A stretch of DNA of 64,000 nt from Bacillus_BU sp051233475 (lineage in GTDB: Bacteria > Bacillota > Bacilli > Bacillales > Cytobacillaceae): assembly GCF_051233475.1 (NCBI RefSeq), contig NZ_JBKFGH010000018.1, positions 1 through 64,000 on the forward strand, given 5' to 3'. Below, piece by piece: positions 15,428 through 24,669 of the stretch. The position numbers were made by a program, and so were the translations under genes. Each line of letters opens with the position of its first letter. Position 1 is the first letter of the stretch. Below the pieces are notes generated by a model that saw only the letters and a list, made by a program, of their open reading frames with translations, was not told where the DNA came from and searched no databases.

Positions 15428-16547
15428 ATGTCCTTAAGCAGGGATTTCAAGGACAAAAGGGCTTCCTTTACTTATAGAAATGTCCTTGAGCGTGACTCTC
15501 AAGGACAAAACTTACTCCGGCACACATAAAAATGTCCTTGAGACGGGCTCTCAAGGACAAAAAGTCTTCCAACACTCATGAAAATGTCCTTGAGCCCGGC
15601 TCTCAAGGACAAAACTTCCTCCAGCACACATAAAAATGTCCTTGAGCGTGGCTCTCAAGGACAAAACTTCCTCCGACACACATGAAAATGTCCTTAAGCG
15701 CGGCTCTCAAGGACAAAACTTCCTCCGACACTCATGAAAATGTCCTTAAGCGCGGCTCTCAAGGACAAAACTTCCTCCGACACTCATGAAAATGTCCTTG
15801 AGCCCGGCTCTCAAGGACAAAACTTCCTCCGACACTCATGAAAATGTCCTTAAGCGCGGCTCTCAAGGACAAAACTTCCTCCGACACTCATGAAAATGTC
15901 CTTGAGCGTGGCTCTCAAGGACAAAACTTCCTCCGACACTCATGAAAATGTCCTTGAGCAAGCCTCTCAAGGACAAAAGAGCCTCCGGCACTCATAAAAA
16001 TGTCCTTGAGCCCGGCTCTCAAGGACAAAACTTCCTCCGACACACATGAAAATGTCCTTAAGCGCGGCTCTCAAGGACAAAACTTCCTCCGACACACATG
16101 AAAATGTCCTTGAGACGGGCTCTCAAGGACAAAACTTCCTCCGACACTCATGAAAATGTCCTTGAGACGGGCTCTCAAGGACAAAACTTACTCCGGCACT
16201 CATAAAAATGTCCTTGAGCCCGGCTTTCAAGGACAAAACTTCTTCCGGCACTCATAAAAATATCCTTGAGACGGGCTCTCAAGGACAAAAGTTCTCTCGG
16301 AACCCATGAAAATGTCCTTGAGACGGGCTCTCAAGGACAAAACTTACTCCGACACCCATGAAAATGTCCTTAAGCGCGGCTCTCAAGGACAAAACTTCCT
16401 CCGACACTCATCAAAAATGTCCTTGAGCCCGGCTCTCAAGGACAAATCTTACTCCGGCACACATAAAAATGTCCTTGAGCCCGGCTTTCAAGGACAAAAC
16501 TTCTTCCAGCACACATAAAAATGTCCTTGAGCGAGGCTCAAGGACAA
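15428..16547. repeat. Tandem array of 22 hairpin units, 52-bp period
   Basis: The whole zwf-gndA gap is filled with 22 head-to-tail units. A typical unit is TGTCCTTGAG, a 7-base loop, CTCAAGGACA, then 25 bases like AAACTTCCTCCGACACTCATGAAAA. Spacing is 52 bp, except one 53-bp unit and a short last unit at 16522-16546. Loop classes recur: CCCGG (6 units), ACGGG (5), CGCGG with a stem G-to-A change (5), CGTGG/CGTGA (3) and three odd ones, units 1, 11 and 22. Units 16 and 21 share linked changes, which suggests block duplication. Since 52 is not a multiple of three, no frame stays open. On the minus strand each hairpin is followed by four or five T, so each unit resembles a terminator for gndA. 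Confidence 0.97.
16522..16546 (-). terminator. Probable gndA terminator (last repeat unit)
   Basis: The final unit lies 20 bp past the gndA stop. On the minus strand TGTCCTTGAG and CTCAAGGACA form a 10-bp stem with a 5-base loop, followed by TTTTTATG. Confidence 0.7.
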
Positions 16548-16566
16548 ATGCTCTTCCCTAACTTAT

Positions 16567-17979
16567 TTATTTTTCCATCCACTCGGTGTGGAAAATTCCT
16601 TCTTTATCAATGCGTTGGTACGTATGAGCACCAAAATAATCACGTTGAGCCTGAAGAAGATTCGCAGGTAAAGTGGCCATTCTGTAGCTGTCATAATAGG
16701 ACAATGCCGCAGAGAAACATGGTACTGGAATTCCGTTTTGAACTGCCAAACCAATGATCTCACGAAGCGCACTTTGGTAACCTTCAATAATTTCTTTGAA
16801 ATAAGGATCCAGCAATAAGTTCTTTAGGCCTGGATCGCGATCATATGCATCCTTAATTTTTTGCAGGAATTGAGCACGAATAATACATCCACCTCGGAAG
16901 ATCATCGCAATATCACCGTACTGTAGATCCCAATTATATTCATCCGATGCTGCGCGCATTTGAGCAAAACCTTGAGCATAGGAGCAGATTTTACTCATAT
17001 ACAATGCCTTGCGGACTGCTTCAATAAAAGCCTGCTTATCGCCCGTAAACGGTTTTGTCTCAGGACCAGTTAACAATTTGCTTGCCTGCACTCGTTCATC
17101 CTTCATCGCAGAAATAAACCGGGCAAAGACAGATTCCGTAATGATTGGAAGCGGAACTCCTAAATCTAAAGCACTTTGACTTGTCCATTTTCCTGTTCCC
17201 TTTTGACCAGCTGTATCAAGGATCAAATCAACAAGTGGCTTTCCAGTTTCCTCATCCATCTTTGTGAAAATATCAGCCGTAATTTCAATTAAATAACTGT
17301 CAAGCTCTCCTTTATTCCACTCTGAAAAAACAGAATGAAACTCAGCTGCACTTAGGCCTAATACATGCTTTAGCAAGAAGTATGCTTCAGAGATTAATTG
17401 CATATCCCCATATTCAATGCCATTGTGAACCATTTTAACATAATGACCCGCTCCATCTGGACCGATATAGGTTGTACAAGCTTCACCATCAACTTTTGCT
17501 GAGATCGCTTCAAAGATCGGTGCAACGAGTTCATGTGCTTCCTTTTGACCGCCAGGCATAATCGAAGGTCCGCGTAACGCTCCCTCTTCCCCGCCGGATA
17601 CCCCAGTACCGATGAAATGGATACCAAGAGCACTTAATTCCTGATTACGGCGCTGAGTATCCACAAAGAAAGTATTTCCACCGTCAATGACGATATCACC
17701 TTTATCAAGCAACGGCTTTAACAGCTCAATCGTAGCATCTGTAGCCGCACCTGCTTTAACCATTAGCAAAATTTTTCGAGGCTTTTCTAATGAATCAACA
17801 AATTCCTCAATTGTATATGTAGCAACAATATTTTTCCCAACCGTTTCAGCTAACATCTCATCTGTTTTTTCACGAGAACGATTATATACTGAAACCGTAA
17901 ATCCTCTACTTTCAATGTTCATTGCGAGGTTTTTTCCCATCACAGCTAAACCAATCACGCCAATTTGTTGTTTATTCAT
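16567..17979 (-). CDS. gndA: 6-phosphogluconate dehydrogenase, decarboxylating (GndA type)
   Basis: A 470-residue enzyme converting 6-phosphogluconate to ribulose-5-phosphate and CO2 with NADP+. The N-terminal Rossmann motif is GLAVMGKNLA with VYNRSREK, the NADP-type arginine loop. The 6PGDH signature GTGVSGGEEGA follows, then KMVHNGIEYGD with catalytic Lys182 and Glu189 by family alignment, and the C-terminal helix domain with GGCIIRA. The ATG follows AGAAGGG. Together with zwf it completes the oxidative branch. Confidence 0.95.
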   Translation of the reverse strand: MNKQQIGVIGLAVMGKNLAMNIESRGFTVSVYNRSREKTDEMLAETVGKNIVATYTIEEFVDSLEKPRKILLMVKAGAATDATIELLKPLLDKGDIVIDGGNTFFVDTQRRNQELSALGIHFIGTGVSGGEEGALRGPSIMPGGQKEAHELVAPIFEAISAKVDGEACTTYIGPDGAGHYVKMVHNGIEYGDMQLISEAYFLLKHVLGLSAAEFHSVFSEWNKGELDSYLIEITADIFTKMDEETGKPLVDLILDTAGQKGTGKWTSQSALDLGVPLPIITESVFARFISAMKDERVQASKLLTGPETKPFTGDKQAFIEAVRKALYMSKICSYAQGFAQMRAASDEYNWDLQYGDIAMIFRGGCIIRAQFLQKIKDAYDRDPGLKNLLLDPYFKEIIEGYQSALREIIGLAVQNGIPVPCFSAALSYYDSYRMATLPANLLQAQRDYFGAHTYQRIDKEGIFHTEWMEK

Positions 17980-18107
17980 GATCTAACGTCCCTTCTAGCA
18001 CAATATCCGATAAAAAATGTATCTTTAATACTTTAGCAAGATTCGACAATAGATTCAACTATTTGCATTCCTATCTTTTTTAGTAAGGCTTAAGAAAAGG
18101 GGACGAA

Positions 18108-19385
18108 CTACTCTTTTTTATCGCTTTTTTCCTGTTGTAGAAAGTCACGATTAAAACTGGTATCAGTCCCGATTAATGGCTTCCCGTTACGGTCTGCTTC
18201 CAAATCCCCTGCTTTTTCAATAACATGTTTGCCGAATTTCTCTCGAAGCTTTTCCAACGTTTGATACAACGGTTCGTTTTTCGCCTCTTTTTCATAGGAA
18301 AACAAATCAAGCTGTTTAACAGCTTCATCTTGTTCAGCCAGGTCCGTACCGGTTACCCCGAGCAGTCTTATCGCTTCACCATTCCAATGCTTTAAAAAAA
18401 GCTGTTTAGCCACTTGATTGATCTCCTCCGGAGTTCGCACAGGATTGACCAGTTTTTTGCTTCGAGTAAACGTCTTTCTATCTTTATAGCGGATCGTTAT
18501 ACTAATCGTTTGTGCAAATACCTTCTTCCGCTTTAGTCGGTGAGCGACTTTCTCTACCAGACTTTCAATAACTTGTAATAGCTGATGTTGATTCGAAATA
18601 TCCTTAGCTAAAGTAGTTGAATTTCCAATACTTTTAAAATCATAAACAGAATCCGGATTAACGGGCCGGTTATCGATACCATTAGCTCGATTCTTCAATC
18701 TTAAACCGTTAATTCCCAATAATGCCTTTAATTGAATCTCATTTGCTTCAGCTAAATTGCCGATCGTGTTGATTCCTAATGGAGCTAATTTCTCCGCTGT
18801 TTTTTTGCCGACCCCATGCATTTCTGCTACTGGCATTGGCCACAGAACAAACGGAATATCCCGCTTTCTTAAAATGGTAATTCCTAAAGGCTTTTTCATA
18901 TCGGAAGCCATTTTGGCAAGAAATTTATTAGGGGCAATCCCAATACTGCAAGGAAGCTGATAGTCTTGGAGCAGCGTCTTTTGAATGGATTGAGCAAGAT
19001 CAAGAGGAGCTCCGAGTTCATAACAATCGGTAATATCCATATAGCCTTCATCAATCGAAACAGGCTCTACTAATGAGGTATAGCTGCGCAGAACCTCAAA
19101 CATCTTGATGGAGGCCTCACGATAGCGGTCAAAATTAGGCTTCTTAACAATCAGCTGTGGGCAGAGCTTTTTGGCTTCCCATAATGGCATAGTGGTCTTT
19201 ACACCAAATCTTCTAGCTTCATAGCTGCATGTGACAATAATTCCCCGTCTTTCTTCAACATTTCCAGCGATGGCCAGTGGTTTTCCTTTTAGGGACGGAT
19301 CATGTGCCATTTCAACAGAAGCATAGAAGCTGTTCATATCAACATGTAGGATTACTCTGCCATTTTTCGGGTACATTTCCTTCAC
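18108..19385 (-). CDS. polY1: DNA polymerase IV (PolY1/DinB)
   Basis: A 425-residue Y-family polymerase matching B. subtilis YqjH in order and start (MKEMYPKNGRVILHVD). Catalytic residues are Asp16 in HVDMNSFYASVE, and Asp112-Glu113 in SIDEGYMD. A helix-hairpin-helix segment (MHGVGKKTAEKL) and the little finger follow. QLDLF near 375 is a typical clamp-binding motif. GTG at 19385 follows AGAGGTGG; starts further up lack a ribosome site. It inserts bases opposite damage and in stationary phase. No LexA box was seen nearby, unlike the second polymerase at 2947. Confidence 0.94.
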   Translation of the reverse strand: MKEMYPKNGRVILHVDMNSFYASVEMAHDPSLKGKPLAIAGNVEERRGIIVTCSYEARRFGVKTTMPLWEAKKLCPQLIVKKPNFDRYREASIKMFEVLRSYTSLVEPVSIDEGYMDITDCYELGAPLDLAQSIQKTLLQDYQLPCSIGIAPNKFLAKMASDMKKPLGITILRKRDIPFVLWPMPVAEMHGVGKKTAEKLAPLGINTIGNLAEANEIQLKALLGINGLRLKNRANGIDNRPVNPDSVYDFKSIGNSTTLAKDISNQHQLLQVIESLVEKVAHRLKRKKVFAQTISITIRYKDRKTFTRSKKLVNPVRTPEEINQVAKQLFLKHWNGEAIRLLGVTGTDLAEQDEAVKQLDLFSYEKEAKNEPLYQTLEKLREKFGKHVIEKAGDLEADRNGKPLIGTDTSFNRDFLQQEKSDKKE

Positions 19386-19430
19386 AAAAGCCACCTCTGC
19401 TTTGCTCGTTTCTATTGTTAAGTATAACAA

Positions 19431-19454
19431 AAAGAGAGCGAAACCTCGCTCTCC
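19431..19454 (-). terminator. Terminator of the M20 peptidase gene
   Basis: An 8-bp stem (19434-19441 with 19446-19453) is followed on the minus strand by TTTTTG. Confidence 0.75.
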
Positions 19455-19464
19455 TTAGTCCAAT

Positions 19465-20589
19465 TTAATTTCCTGCCACTTCTTCAATAATGGCAACTGT
19501 CATTTCAGCCAATTTATTTAGTTCTTCAATAGACATCCGCTCGTTCGTTGTATGTATTTCCTCATAACCAACAGCGAGATTAACCGTTGGGATTCCAAAC
19601 CCGGCAATCACGTTAGCATCACTGCCACCGCCACTGTGCAGCAACTCACAGCTTCGGCCAATCTTTGCAGCTGCCTTCCTGGCAACTTCAACCACATGAT
19701 CCCCTGCACCGAATTTAAAGCCTGGATACATGACATCAATTTCAACCTCAGCAGTTCCGCCCATTTCTGCTGCAGCACCTTCAAATGCCTCTTTCATACT
19801 GTTGGCTTGCTTTTCCATTTTTTCCGGAATAAGCGAGCGGGCTTCTGCTAAAATATCAACGCGATCAGCAACAATATTGGTTTGCTTCCCGCCTTCAAAT
19901 CGACCAATGTTCGCGGTTGTTTCTTCGTCAATTCTCCCAAGTGACATTCTTGATACAGCTTTTGCTGCAATCGTAATCGCAGAAATGCCTTTTTCAGGAG
20001 CTACACCTGCATGAGCCGTTTTCCCATGAATAATGGCGGTTATTTTTGCTTGCGTAGGCGCTGCAACAATTATATTTCCAACCTTCCCATCACTGTCCAA
20101 CGCATAACCGTATTTTGCAGTAATAAGTTTTGGATCTAAGGCCTTGGCGCCATGTAAACCTGATTCTTCACCAACGGTAATGATAAATTCTATTTTTCCG
20201 TGTGGGATGTTTTGTTCTTTTAAAACACGAACTGTCTCAAGCATAACTGCCAAACCGGCTTTATCGTCAGCACCTAATATGGTTGTTCCGTCCGTCACGA
20301 CATACCCGTCTTGGATGCTAGGCTTTACCCCTTTACCAGGTACAACGGTATCCATGTGGGATGTGAAGTAAATTGTGTCTACTCCTTCTTTTGTTCCCTG
20401 AAGTGTACAGATAAGGTTACCTGCGCCATGACCGGTAATCGAGGTTGTATCGTCTTCAAACACGTCGACTCCTAATTGGGTGAATTTTTCTTTTAACACC
20501 TTGGCGATTTCCGCCTCGAATCTTGTTTCAGAGTCAATTTGCACAAGTTCTAAAAATTCATTAAGTAAGCGCTCTTGATTAATAGCCAT
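19465..20589 (-). CDS. yqjE: M20/M42-family peptidase, PepT-like (YqjE)
   Basis: A 374-residue zinc peptidase of the PepT-like YqjE group. Metal-binding segments are readable: TSHMDTVVPG (first His/Asp), LGADDKAGLA, VGEESGLHGA with the catalytic Glu, and a late His in YEEIHTTNE. A lid domain interrupts in the middle (about 180-290). Relatives are tripeptidases or aminopeptidases; the exact substrate is not predictable. It ends just upstream of polY1 and matches the B. subtilis order. Confidence 0.88.
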   Translation of the reverse strand: MAINQERLLNEFLELVQIDSETRFEAEIAKVLKEKFTQLGVDVFEDDTTSITGHGAGNLICTLQGTKEGVDTIYFTSHMDTVVPGKGVKPSIQDGYVVTDGTTILGADDKAGLAVMLETVRVLKEQNIPHGKIEFIITVGEESGLHGAKALDPKLITAKYGYALDSDGKVGNIIVAAPTQAKITAIIHGKTAHAGVAPEKGISAITIAAKAVSRMSLGRIDEETTANIGRFEGGKQTNIVADRVDILAEARSLIPEKMEKQANSMKEAFEGAAAEMGGTAEVEIDVMYPGFKFGAGDHVVEVARKAAAKIGRSCELLHSGGGSDANVIAGFGIPTVNLAVGYEEIHTTNERMSIEELNKLAEMTVAIIEEVAGN

Positions 20590-20690
20590 TTTGCTACCCC
20601 CATACTGTAGTAATTACTCTTAAGTATACCGTTAAGCGAATTAATCAAGCAAATAATTACAAATCCGTGAGGGAAAGTTCCTTTTATTAA

Positions 20691-20732
20691 AAAAAGCACA
20701 AACGAAGCCAGCGCTTCATTTGTGCTTTTTGG
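20691..20732 (-). terminator. Terminator of the mce-carboxylase operon
   Basis: An 18-bp stem with one mismatch (20691-20708 with 20713-20730) and a 4-base loop. On the minus strand it ends in TTTTTTTAATAA. Confidence 0.88.
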
Positions 20733-20742
20733 ATTTTCCCTA

Positions 20743-22326
20743 TTAAAGAGGAATATTTCCGTGTTTTTTCTTTGGTCTCTTTTCTTCTTTATTACGAAGC
20801 ATGTCAAGAGCTTGAATCAATTTGATTCTTGTTTCACGAGGGTCGATTACATCATCAACCATACCGCGGCTTGCAGCAACGTATGGGTTCGCAAATTTCT
20901 CACGGTACTCTTCGATTTTTGCAGCACGAGTTGCTTCAGGGTCTGGACTGTTAGCAATCTCACGAGCAAAGATGATATTAGCAGCACCTTGAGGTCCCAT
21001 AACCGCAATTTCCGCATTTGGCCATGCAAATACTAAATCCGCACCAATCGATTTACTATTTAATGCAACGTATGCACCGCCGTATGCTTTTCTTGTGATA
21101 ACCGTTAATTTTGGAACAGTTGCTTCAGAATAAGCATAAAGGATCTTCGCACCGTGACGAATAATTCCACCGTGTTCTTGTTTAACGCCTGGGAAGAAGC
21201 CTGTTACATCCTCGAAAGTGATGATTGGAACATTGAACGAATCACACAAACGGATAAAGCGTGCTGCTTTATCGGATGAGTCGATATCAAGTCCGCCGGC
21301 CATAAACTTAGGCTGATTACATACTAACCCAACTGGTTCCCCTTTAATTCTTGCAAAACCAACTACGATGTTTTTAGCGAATTCTTTGTGTATTTCCATA
21401 AAAGATCCGGAATCTACAACCTGTTCTATAACAACACGTACGTCATAAGGCTTCGTCGCATTGATAGGAACAACCTCCGCTAAATCTGGACGATAATCAT
21501 CTTCTTCAGTTGGCTCTAAGCGAGGTGGCATTTCATTACAGTTGCTAGGAAGATAGCTTAATACATCGCGAACAGCTTGAATAACCTCTTGTTCTGTTTC
21601 AGCATGATAATGGCAGTTACCGCTAATCGTACTATGTACTTTCGCTCCACCAAGATCTTCAGCACTGATTTTTTCTGCGGTAACGGTTTCAATTACCTTC
21701 GGTCCAGTAATAAACATTTGGCTTGTTTTATCAACCATAAATACAAAATCAGTAATCGCTGGTGAATAAACTGCTCCACCTGCGCAAGGTCCTAAAATAA
21801 CGGAAACTTGCGGAATAACCCCAGAGTAAATTGAGTTACGGTAGAAAATTTGGCCGTAACCATCTAGAGAAACAACACCCTCTTGAATTCTCGCACCACC
21901 AGAATCGTTTAAGCCAACAAATGGTGCTCCGTTTTTCGCAGCAAGGTCCATAACATTAGCAATCTTCATTGCATGCATTTCGCCTAATGCACCGCCGAAA
22001 ACGGTAAAATCTTGTGAGAATAAGTAAATAGGGCGTCCATTTACTTTACCATAACCAGTTACTACCCCATCACCAGGTCCTTTTACATTTTCAAGACCGA
22101 AATCATTGCTGCGGTGCTCGATAAATGCATTTAGTTCAACAAATGTTCCTGGGTCCACTAATAATTCGATTCTTTCTCTAGCTGTAAGCTTTCCTTTTTC
22201 GTGTTGCTTCGCGATGCGGGCGTCCCCACCGCCTAATTCAATTTCACGCTTTAAATCATAAAGCTCATAAATTTTTTCAAACATATCTGGTGTGTGAGCT
22301 ACTTCTTTATTTTTCACAGAACTCAT
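20743..22326 (-). CDS. yqjD: Acyl-CoA carboxylase carboxyltransferase subunit (propionyl/methylmalonyl-CoA type)
   Basis: A 527-residue carboxyltransferase of the AccD5/PccB/MmdA family. It has two crotonase-like halves with oxyanion motifs: SGGARIQEGV and GPCAGGAVYSPA in the first half, and KAYGGAYVALNSK in the second. ATG at 22326 follows AGGAGGGG; a longer frame upstream only overlaps the epimerase gene. It overlaps mce by 20 bp, so translation is coupled. Context points to propionyl-CoA to (S)-methylmalonyl-CoA, or the reverse decarboxylation. No dedicated biotin carboxylase lies nearby; accB/accC at 54-56 kb or another locus must supply biotin. Confidence 0.9.
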   Translation of the reverse strand: MSSVKNKEVAHTPDMFEKIYELYDLKREIELGGGDARIAKQHEKGKLTARERIELLVDPGTFVELNAFIEHRSNDFGLENVKGPGDGVVTGYGKVNGRPIYLFSQDFTVFGGALGEMHAMKIANVMDLAAKNGAPFVGLNDSGGARIQEGVVSLDGYGQIFYRNSIYSGVIPQVSVILGPCAGGAVYSPAITDFVFMVDKTSQMFITGPKVIETVTAEKISAEDLGGAKVHSTISGNCHYHAETEQEVIQAVRDVLSYLPSNCNEMPPRLEPTEEDDYRPDLAEVVPINATKPYDVRVVIEQVVDSGSFMEIHKEFAKNIVVGFARIKGEPVGLVCNQPKFMAGGLDIDSSDKAARFIRLCDSFNVPIITFEDVTGFFPGVKQEHGGIIRHGAKILYAYSEATVPKLTVITRKAYGGAYVALNSKSIGADLVFAWPNAEIAVMGPQGAANIIFAREIANSPDPEATRAAKIEEYREKFANPYVAASRGMVDDVIDPRETRIKLIQALDMLRNKEEKRPKKKHGNIPL

Positions 22327-22705
22327 ATAATACCCCTCCTGTAGATTTTGGATGCATAAATGCAACCTTTGTTCCATGTGCACCTGGTCTTGGCGCATTG
22401 TCTATCATTTTGATTCCTTTTTCATTCATATCCGCTATACGCGCTTCGATAGACTCTACCCCAAGAGCGATATGATGGATTCCTTCCCCCCGTTTTTCGA
22501 TAAATTTTGCAATTGGACTGTCGTCAGATGTCGGTTCAAGCAGCTCTAATTTTGTCTCCCCTACATGTATAAAGGCTACTTTTACTCTTTGGCTTGGAAC
22601 TTCCTCGATTCCTTCTAGATGCAAACCAAGAGTTTCCGTATAAAATGACACGTGATCCTCTAAAGATTTGACAGCGATCCCTATGTGATCGACTTTTTTC
22701 ACCAT
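22307..22705 (-). CDS. mce: Methylmalonyl-CoA epimerase
   Basis: A 132-residue vicinal-oxygen-chelate enzyme interconverting (S)- and (R)-methylmalonyl-CoA. Metal ligands are visible: His7 in VDHIGIAV, a His in GIHHIALGVE near 78, and Glu near 129 in GGVLYEFCE. The size is standard. The ATG at 22705 lies close to GGGAG; the GTG one codon later has better spacing and may be the true start. It is first in a two-gene operon with the carboxyltransferase gene. With mutA and mutB 6 kb away it completes the path to succinyl-CoA. Confidence 0.93.
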   Translation of the reverse strand: MVKKVDHIGIAVKSLEDHVSFYTETLGLHLEGIEEVPSQRVKVAFIHVGETKLELLEPTSDDSPIAKFIEKRGEGIHHIALGVESIEARIADMNEKGIKMIDNAPRPGAHGTKVAFMHPKSTGGVLYEFCEK

Positions 22706-22858
22706 TATCTCCCACCATACCTTCTTCAGAATAATATAATAATATAAAATATTCTACTAATTTGTCAAAAATCCTTCATAATTTATTCAGTTGTTGAAAA
22801 TTGTTTTTTTTATTAAAATAAAAGAGCAGCATAGTCACTGTTGAGGAGGAGTTAAAAA

Positions 22859-22954
22859 ATGAGAAATAAAAAGGCTAGAAAGATAATTGTGATGCTAATG
22901 CTCTTTTCAATGATTGCTTCTACCCTCCTATTAGGGCTTTCAAGATTCCTATAA
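22859..22954 (+). CDS. prli42: Stressosome-associated miniprotein Prli42
   Basis: A 31-residue membrane miniprotein: a short basic head (MRNKKARK) and a single hydrophobic helix at about 9-28. Length, the RNKK-type head and the helix with MLFSMIAS match Prli42, which in Listeria tethers the stressosome to the membrane. It is preceded by GAGGAGGAG and followed by a terminator. It is short enough to be missed by gene finders with a 60-residue cutoff. No stressosome genes (rsbR, S, T) lie in this window, so the partner is assumed to be elsewhere. Confidence 0.85.
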   Translation: MRNKKARKIIVMLMLFSMIASTLLLGLSRFL

Positions 22955-22966
22955 TCATTAAAAATA

Positions 22967-22999
22967 AGAGGCTGACTCATATGAGCCAGCCTCTTTTTA
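22967..22999. terminator. Bidirectional terminator, prli42 / L,D-transpeptidase
   Basis: A 14-bp stem with one mismatch (22967-22980 with 22981-22994), followed by TTTTT on the plus strand and TTATTTTT on the minus. Confidence 0.85.
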
Positions 23000-23509
23000 A
23001 TGAATTGCTCCGTATTCTTTTGCTAATTGCTCAAAATTTTTTGGAGTGGTTAAAATTAAAATTTTGGTACCTAAGGGAATAAAATCGTATAAGGCTTCGA
23101 TCGCTTGATTTTGCAGACGGATACAGCCATTGGAAACATATTTTCCAATCGACTCCGGCTGGTTTGTTCCATGAATCCCATAAATCCTTCCATCCGTATC
23201 ATTGGCATCAAAGCCAATCCACCTTGTTCCGAGGGGATTGTTTGGATCCCCGCCGACAATATTTTTTTTTCGATAATAGGGATTAACGGCCTTAACAGTT
23301 ACCGTAAACAGCCCTTCTGGTGTTAATTCACTTGTATAGCCTGTAGCAGCCCCTATGATGGTTTGAACACGATTCTCATCAATAAAAGCCACTTGATTGG
23401 TTTGTTTATTGACGATAATAAAGGGATCTCCAGGAATCGGATTAGGACCAAGCGGCCAAAGCGGAGAAAGCGAAAGTGCCAAAATAAAAGCAGAAATATA
23501 CGAAACCAT
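22997..23509 (-). CDS. L,D-transpeptidase (YkuD domain)
   Basis: A 170-residue exported enzyme. The first 20 residues are a hydrophobic signal or anchor (SYISAFILALSLSPLWPL). The YkuD domain follows from about 29. The catalytic signature is HGTNQPESIG then SNGCIRL, with His113 and Cys129. Such enzymes make or edit 3-3 peptidoglycan crosslinks and are common in spore formers. There is no LysM domain. The ATG follows AGGTGATTCG. It lies 26 bp after the FUSC-type membrane protein gene on the same strand. Confidence 0.9.
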   Translation of the reverse strand: MVSYISAFILALSLSPLWPLGPNPIPGDPFIIVNKQTNQVAFIDENRVQTIIGAATGYTSELTPEGLFTVTVKAVNPYYRKKNIVGGDPNNPLGTRWIGFDANDTDGRIYGIHGTNQPESIGKYVSNGCIRLQNQAIEALYDFIPLGTKILILTTPKNFEQLAKEYGAIH

Positions 23510-23535
23510 CGAATCACCTGCTTAAAGTCTTTTAT

Positions 23536-24531
23536 CTAGTTTGTTTCATCCTTCGCCTTTCGATTCATCCGCTTACTGTTATTTAAACCTTTAAACGTAC
23601 TTTTAATAATTAAATATCGTTCCATTTCATTTGTAAAATGTAATAATGCCGATCTTGCCTCAAATTCTTCCCTTGACTTTGGCATTTCCATATTCTCAAA
23701 TTCTTGTTTCATACACATTAATTTATCTAAATAAATATAAGAGCTATTTCCTGGGTTAATTCCGTGAGCCAGTTCCTCAATAAAATCAGCAATCATTTCA
23801 CGTTGAATAACCATTGGTTGAATGGTCGTTACGATTGGCAGAACCCGCTCGATAATTTCAAATTGCTTTTCTCTTATTCTGAAATAGTGGTAGTAAATAT
23901 TTTCCTGTTTCAACAGCTGATTTTCGACACCTTTAAATGCTAAAATTTTTGCATATTCGATCATTTTTGCAACTTCAGTAATTTCCTTCCCGTCCCAATC
24001 CAGCTCATTTGTTCTCAAATAACGGGCAATTTCTAAAAAAATCTTTTTAAACTTATCCTCAATTTGCTGCTGGTACACATCCAATTTTGGCTCCACACTC
24101 GGCATATATAAGTTCATAACGAGCGCCACACCAATTCCAATTATGATAATTCCAAATTCATTGGTAAGAATAGCAGCAGTAACATTACCAGCGGCATAAA
24201 TATGGAGGAGAATGACTGAACTCGTGACAATACCGTCTTGAGCCTTAAACATGACCACTGTAGGAATAAAAAATAAGAGCAGCATGCCGATTACAAGGGG
24301 ATGATAGGTTATACCCTCGAAAAAGATAAAAGCAAACAGCATGGCGAGAAGACATGCTAAAAAACGATCCCAAGAAGCTCGCAACGACTTTCTTCTTGTT
24401 ACTTGAATGCACAAAATGGTTAGTATCCCTGCAGACACATAATTTTCTAAACCAAATGCTTGGGCAAGAATAATCGAAAGTGCCGTTCCGACTGCAGTTT
24501 TGATTGTCCGATAGCCAATTTTAAATTCCAT
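23536..24531 (-). CDS. yqjA: YqjA-like aromatic acid exporter/FUSC-type membrane protein
   Basis: A 331-residue protein. The N-terminal half (about 12-145) has four to six hydrophobic segments, such as TALSIILAQAFGL and FLACLLAMLFAFIFFEGI. The C-terminal half is soluble and helical with many Glu and Lys. This matches the ArAE_1/DUF939 family represented by B. subtilis YqjA/YgaE, considered exporters although their substrates are unknown. The ATG follows GGAG. It is first in an operon with the L,D-transpeptidase. A MITE-like repeat lies directly upstream. Confidence 0.82.
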   Translation of the reverse strand: MEFKIGYRTIKTAVGTALSIILAQAFGLENYVSAGILTILCIQVTRRKSLRASWDRFLACLLAMLFAFIFFEGITYHPLVIGMLLLFFIPTVVMFKAQDGIVTSSVILLHIYAAGNVTAAILTNEFGIIIIGIGVALVMNLYMPSVEPKLDVYQQQIEDKFKKIFLEIARYLRTNELDWDGKEITEVAKMIEYAKILAFKGVENQLLKQENIYYHYFRIREKQFEIIERVLPIVTTIQPMVIQREMIADFIEELAHGINPGNSSYIYLDKLMCMKQEFENMEMPKSREEFEARSALLHFTNEMERYLIIKSTFKGLNNSKRMNRKAKDETN

Positions 24532-24669
24532 AAAATTTACTCCAAATTTCCTAGTTTAATAGATAGTGAATCATTTATCTTTCCCCTATTTTATCAAATC
24601 CCAATAATAGACAAAAGCAATTTGCGGCTAGGATTCTGTTAAGTCTTAAAAATAGGGAGAGGATAAACC

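Noticed and set aside
16306..16518. Repeat-containing ORF of 70 codons inside the array
   Set aside because: The 52-bp period shifts frame each unit, so the peptide repeat is an accident. No ribosome site and only a few units stay open.
15428..16547. CRISPR array
   Set aside because: Units repeat over their whole 52 bp. There are no unique spacers, the palindrome and the linker are both conserved, and no cas gene is present.
20743..22398. Fusion of the carboxyltransferase with 24 extra N-terminal residues
   Set aside because: The extra residues overlap mce coding sequence; AGGAGGGG places the start at 22326.
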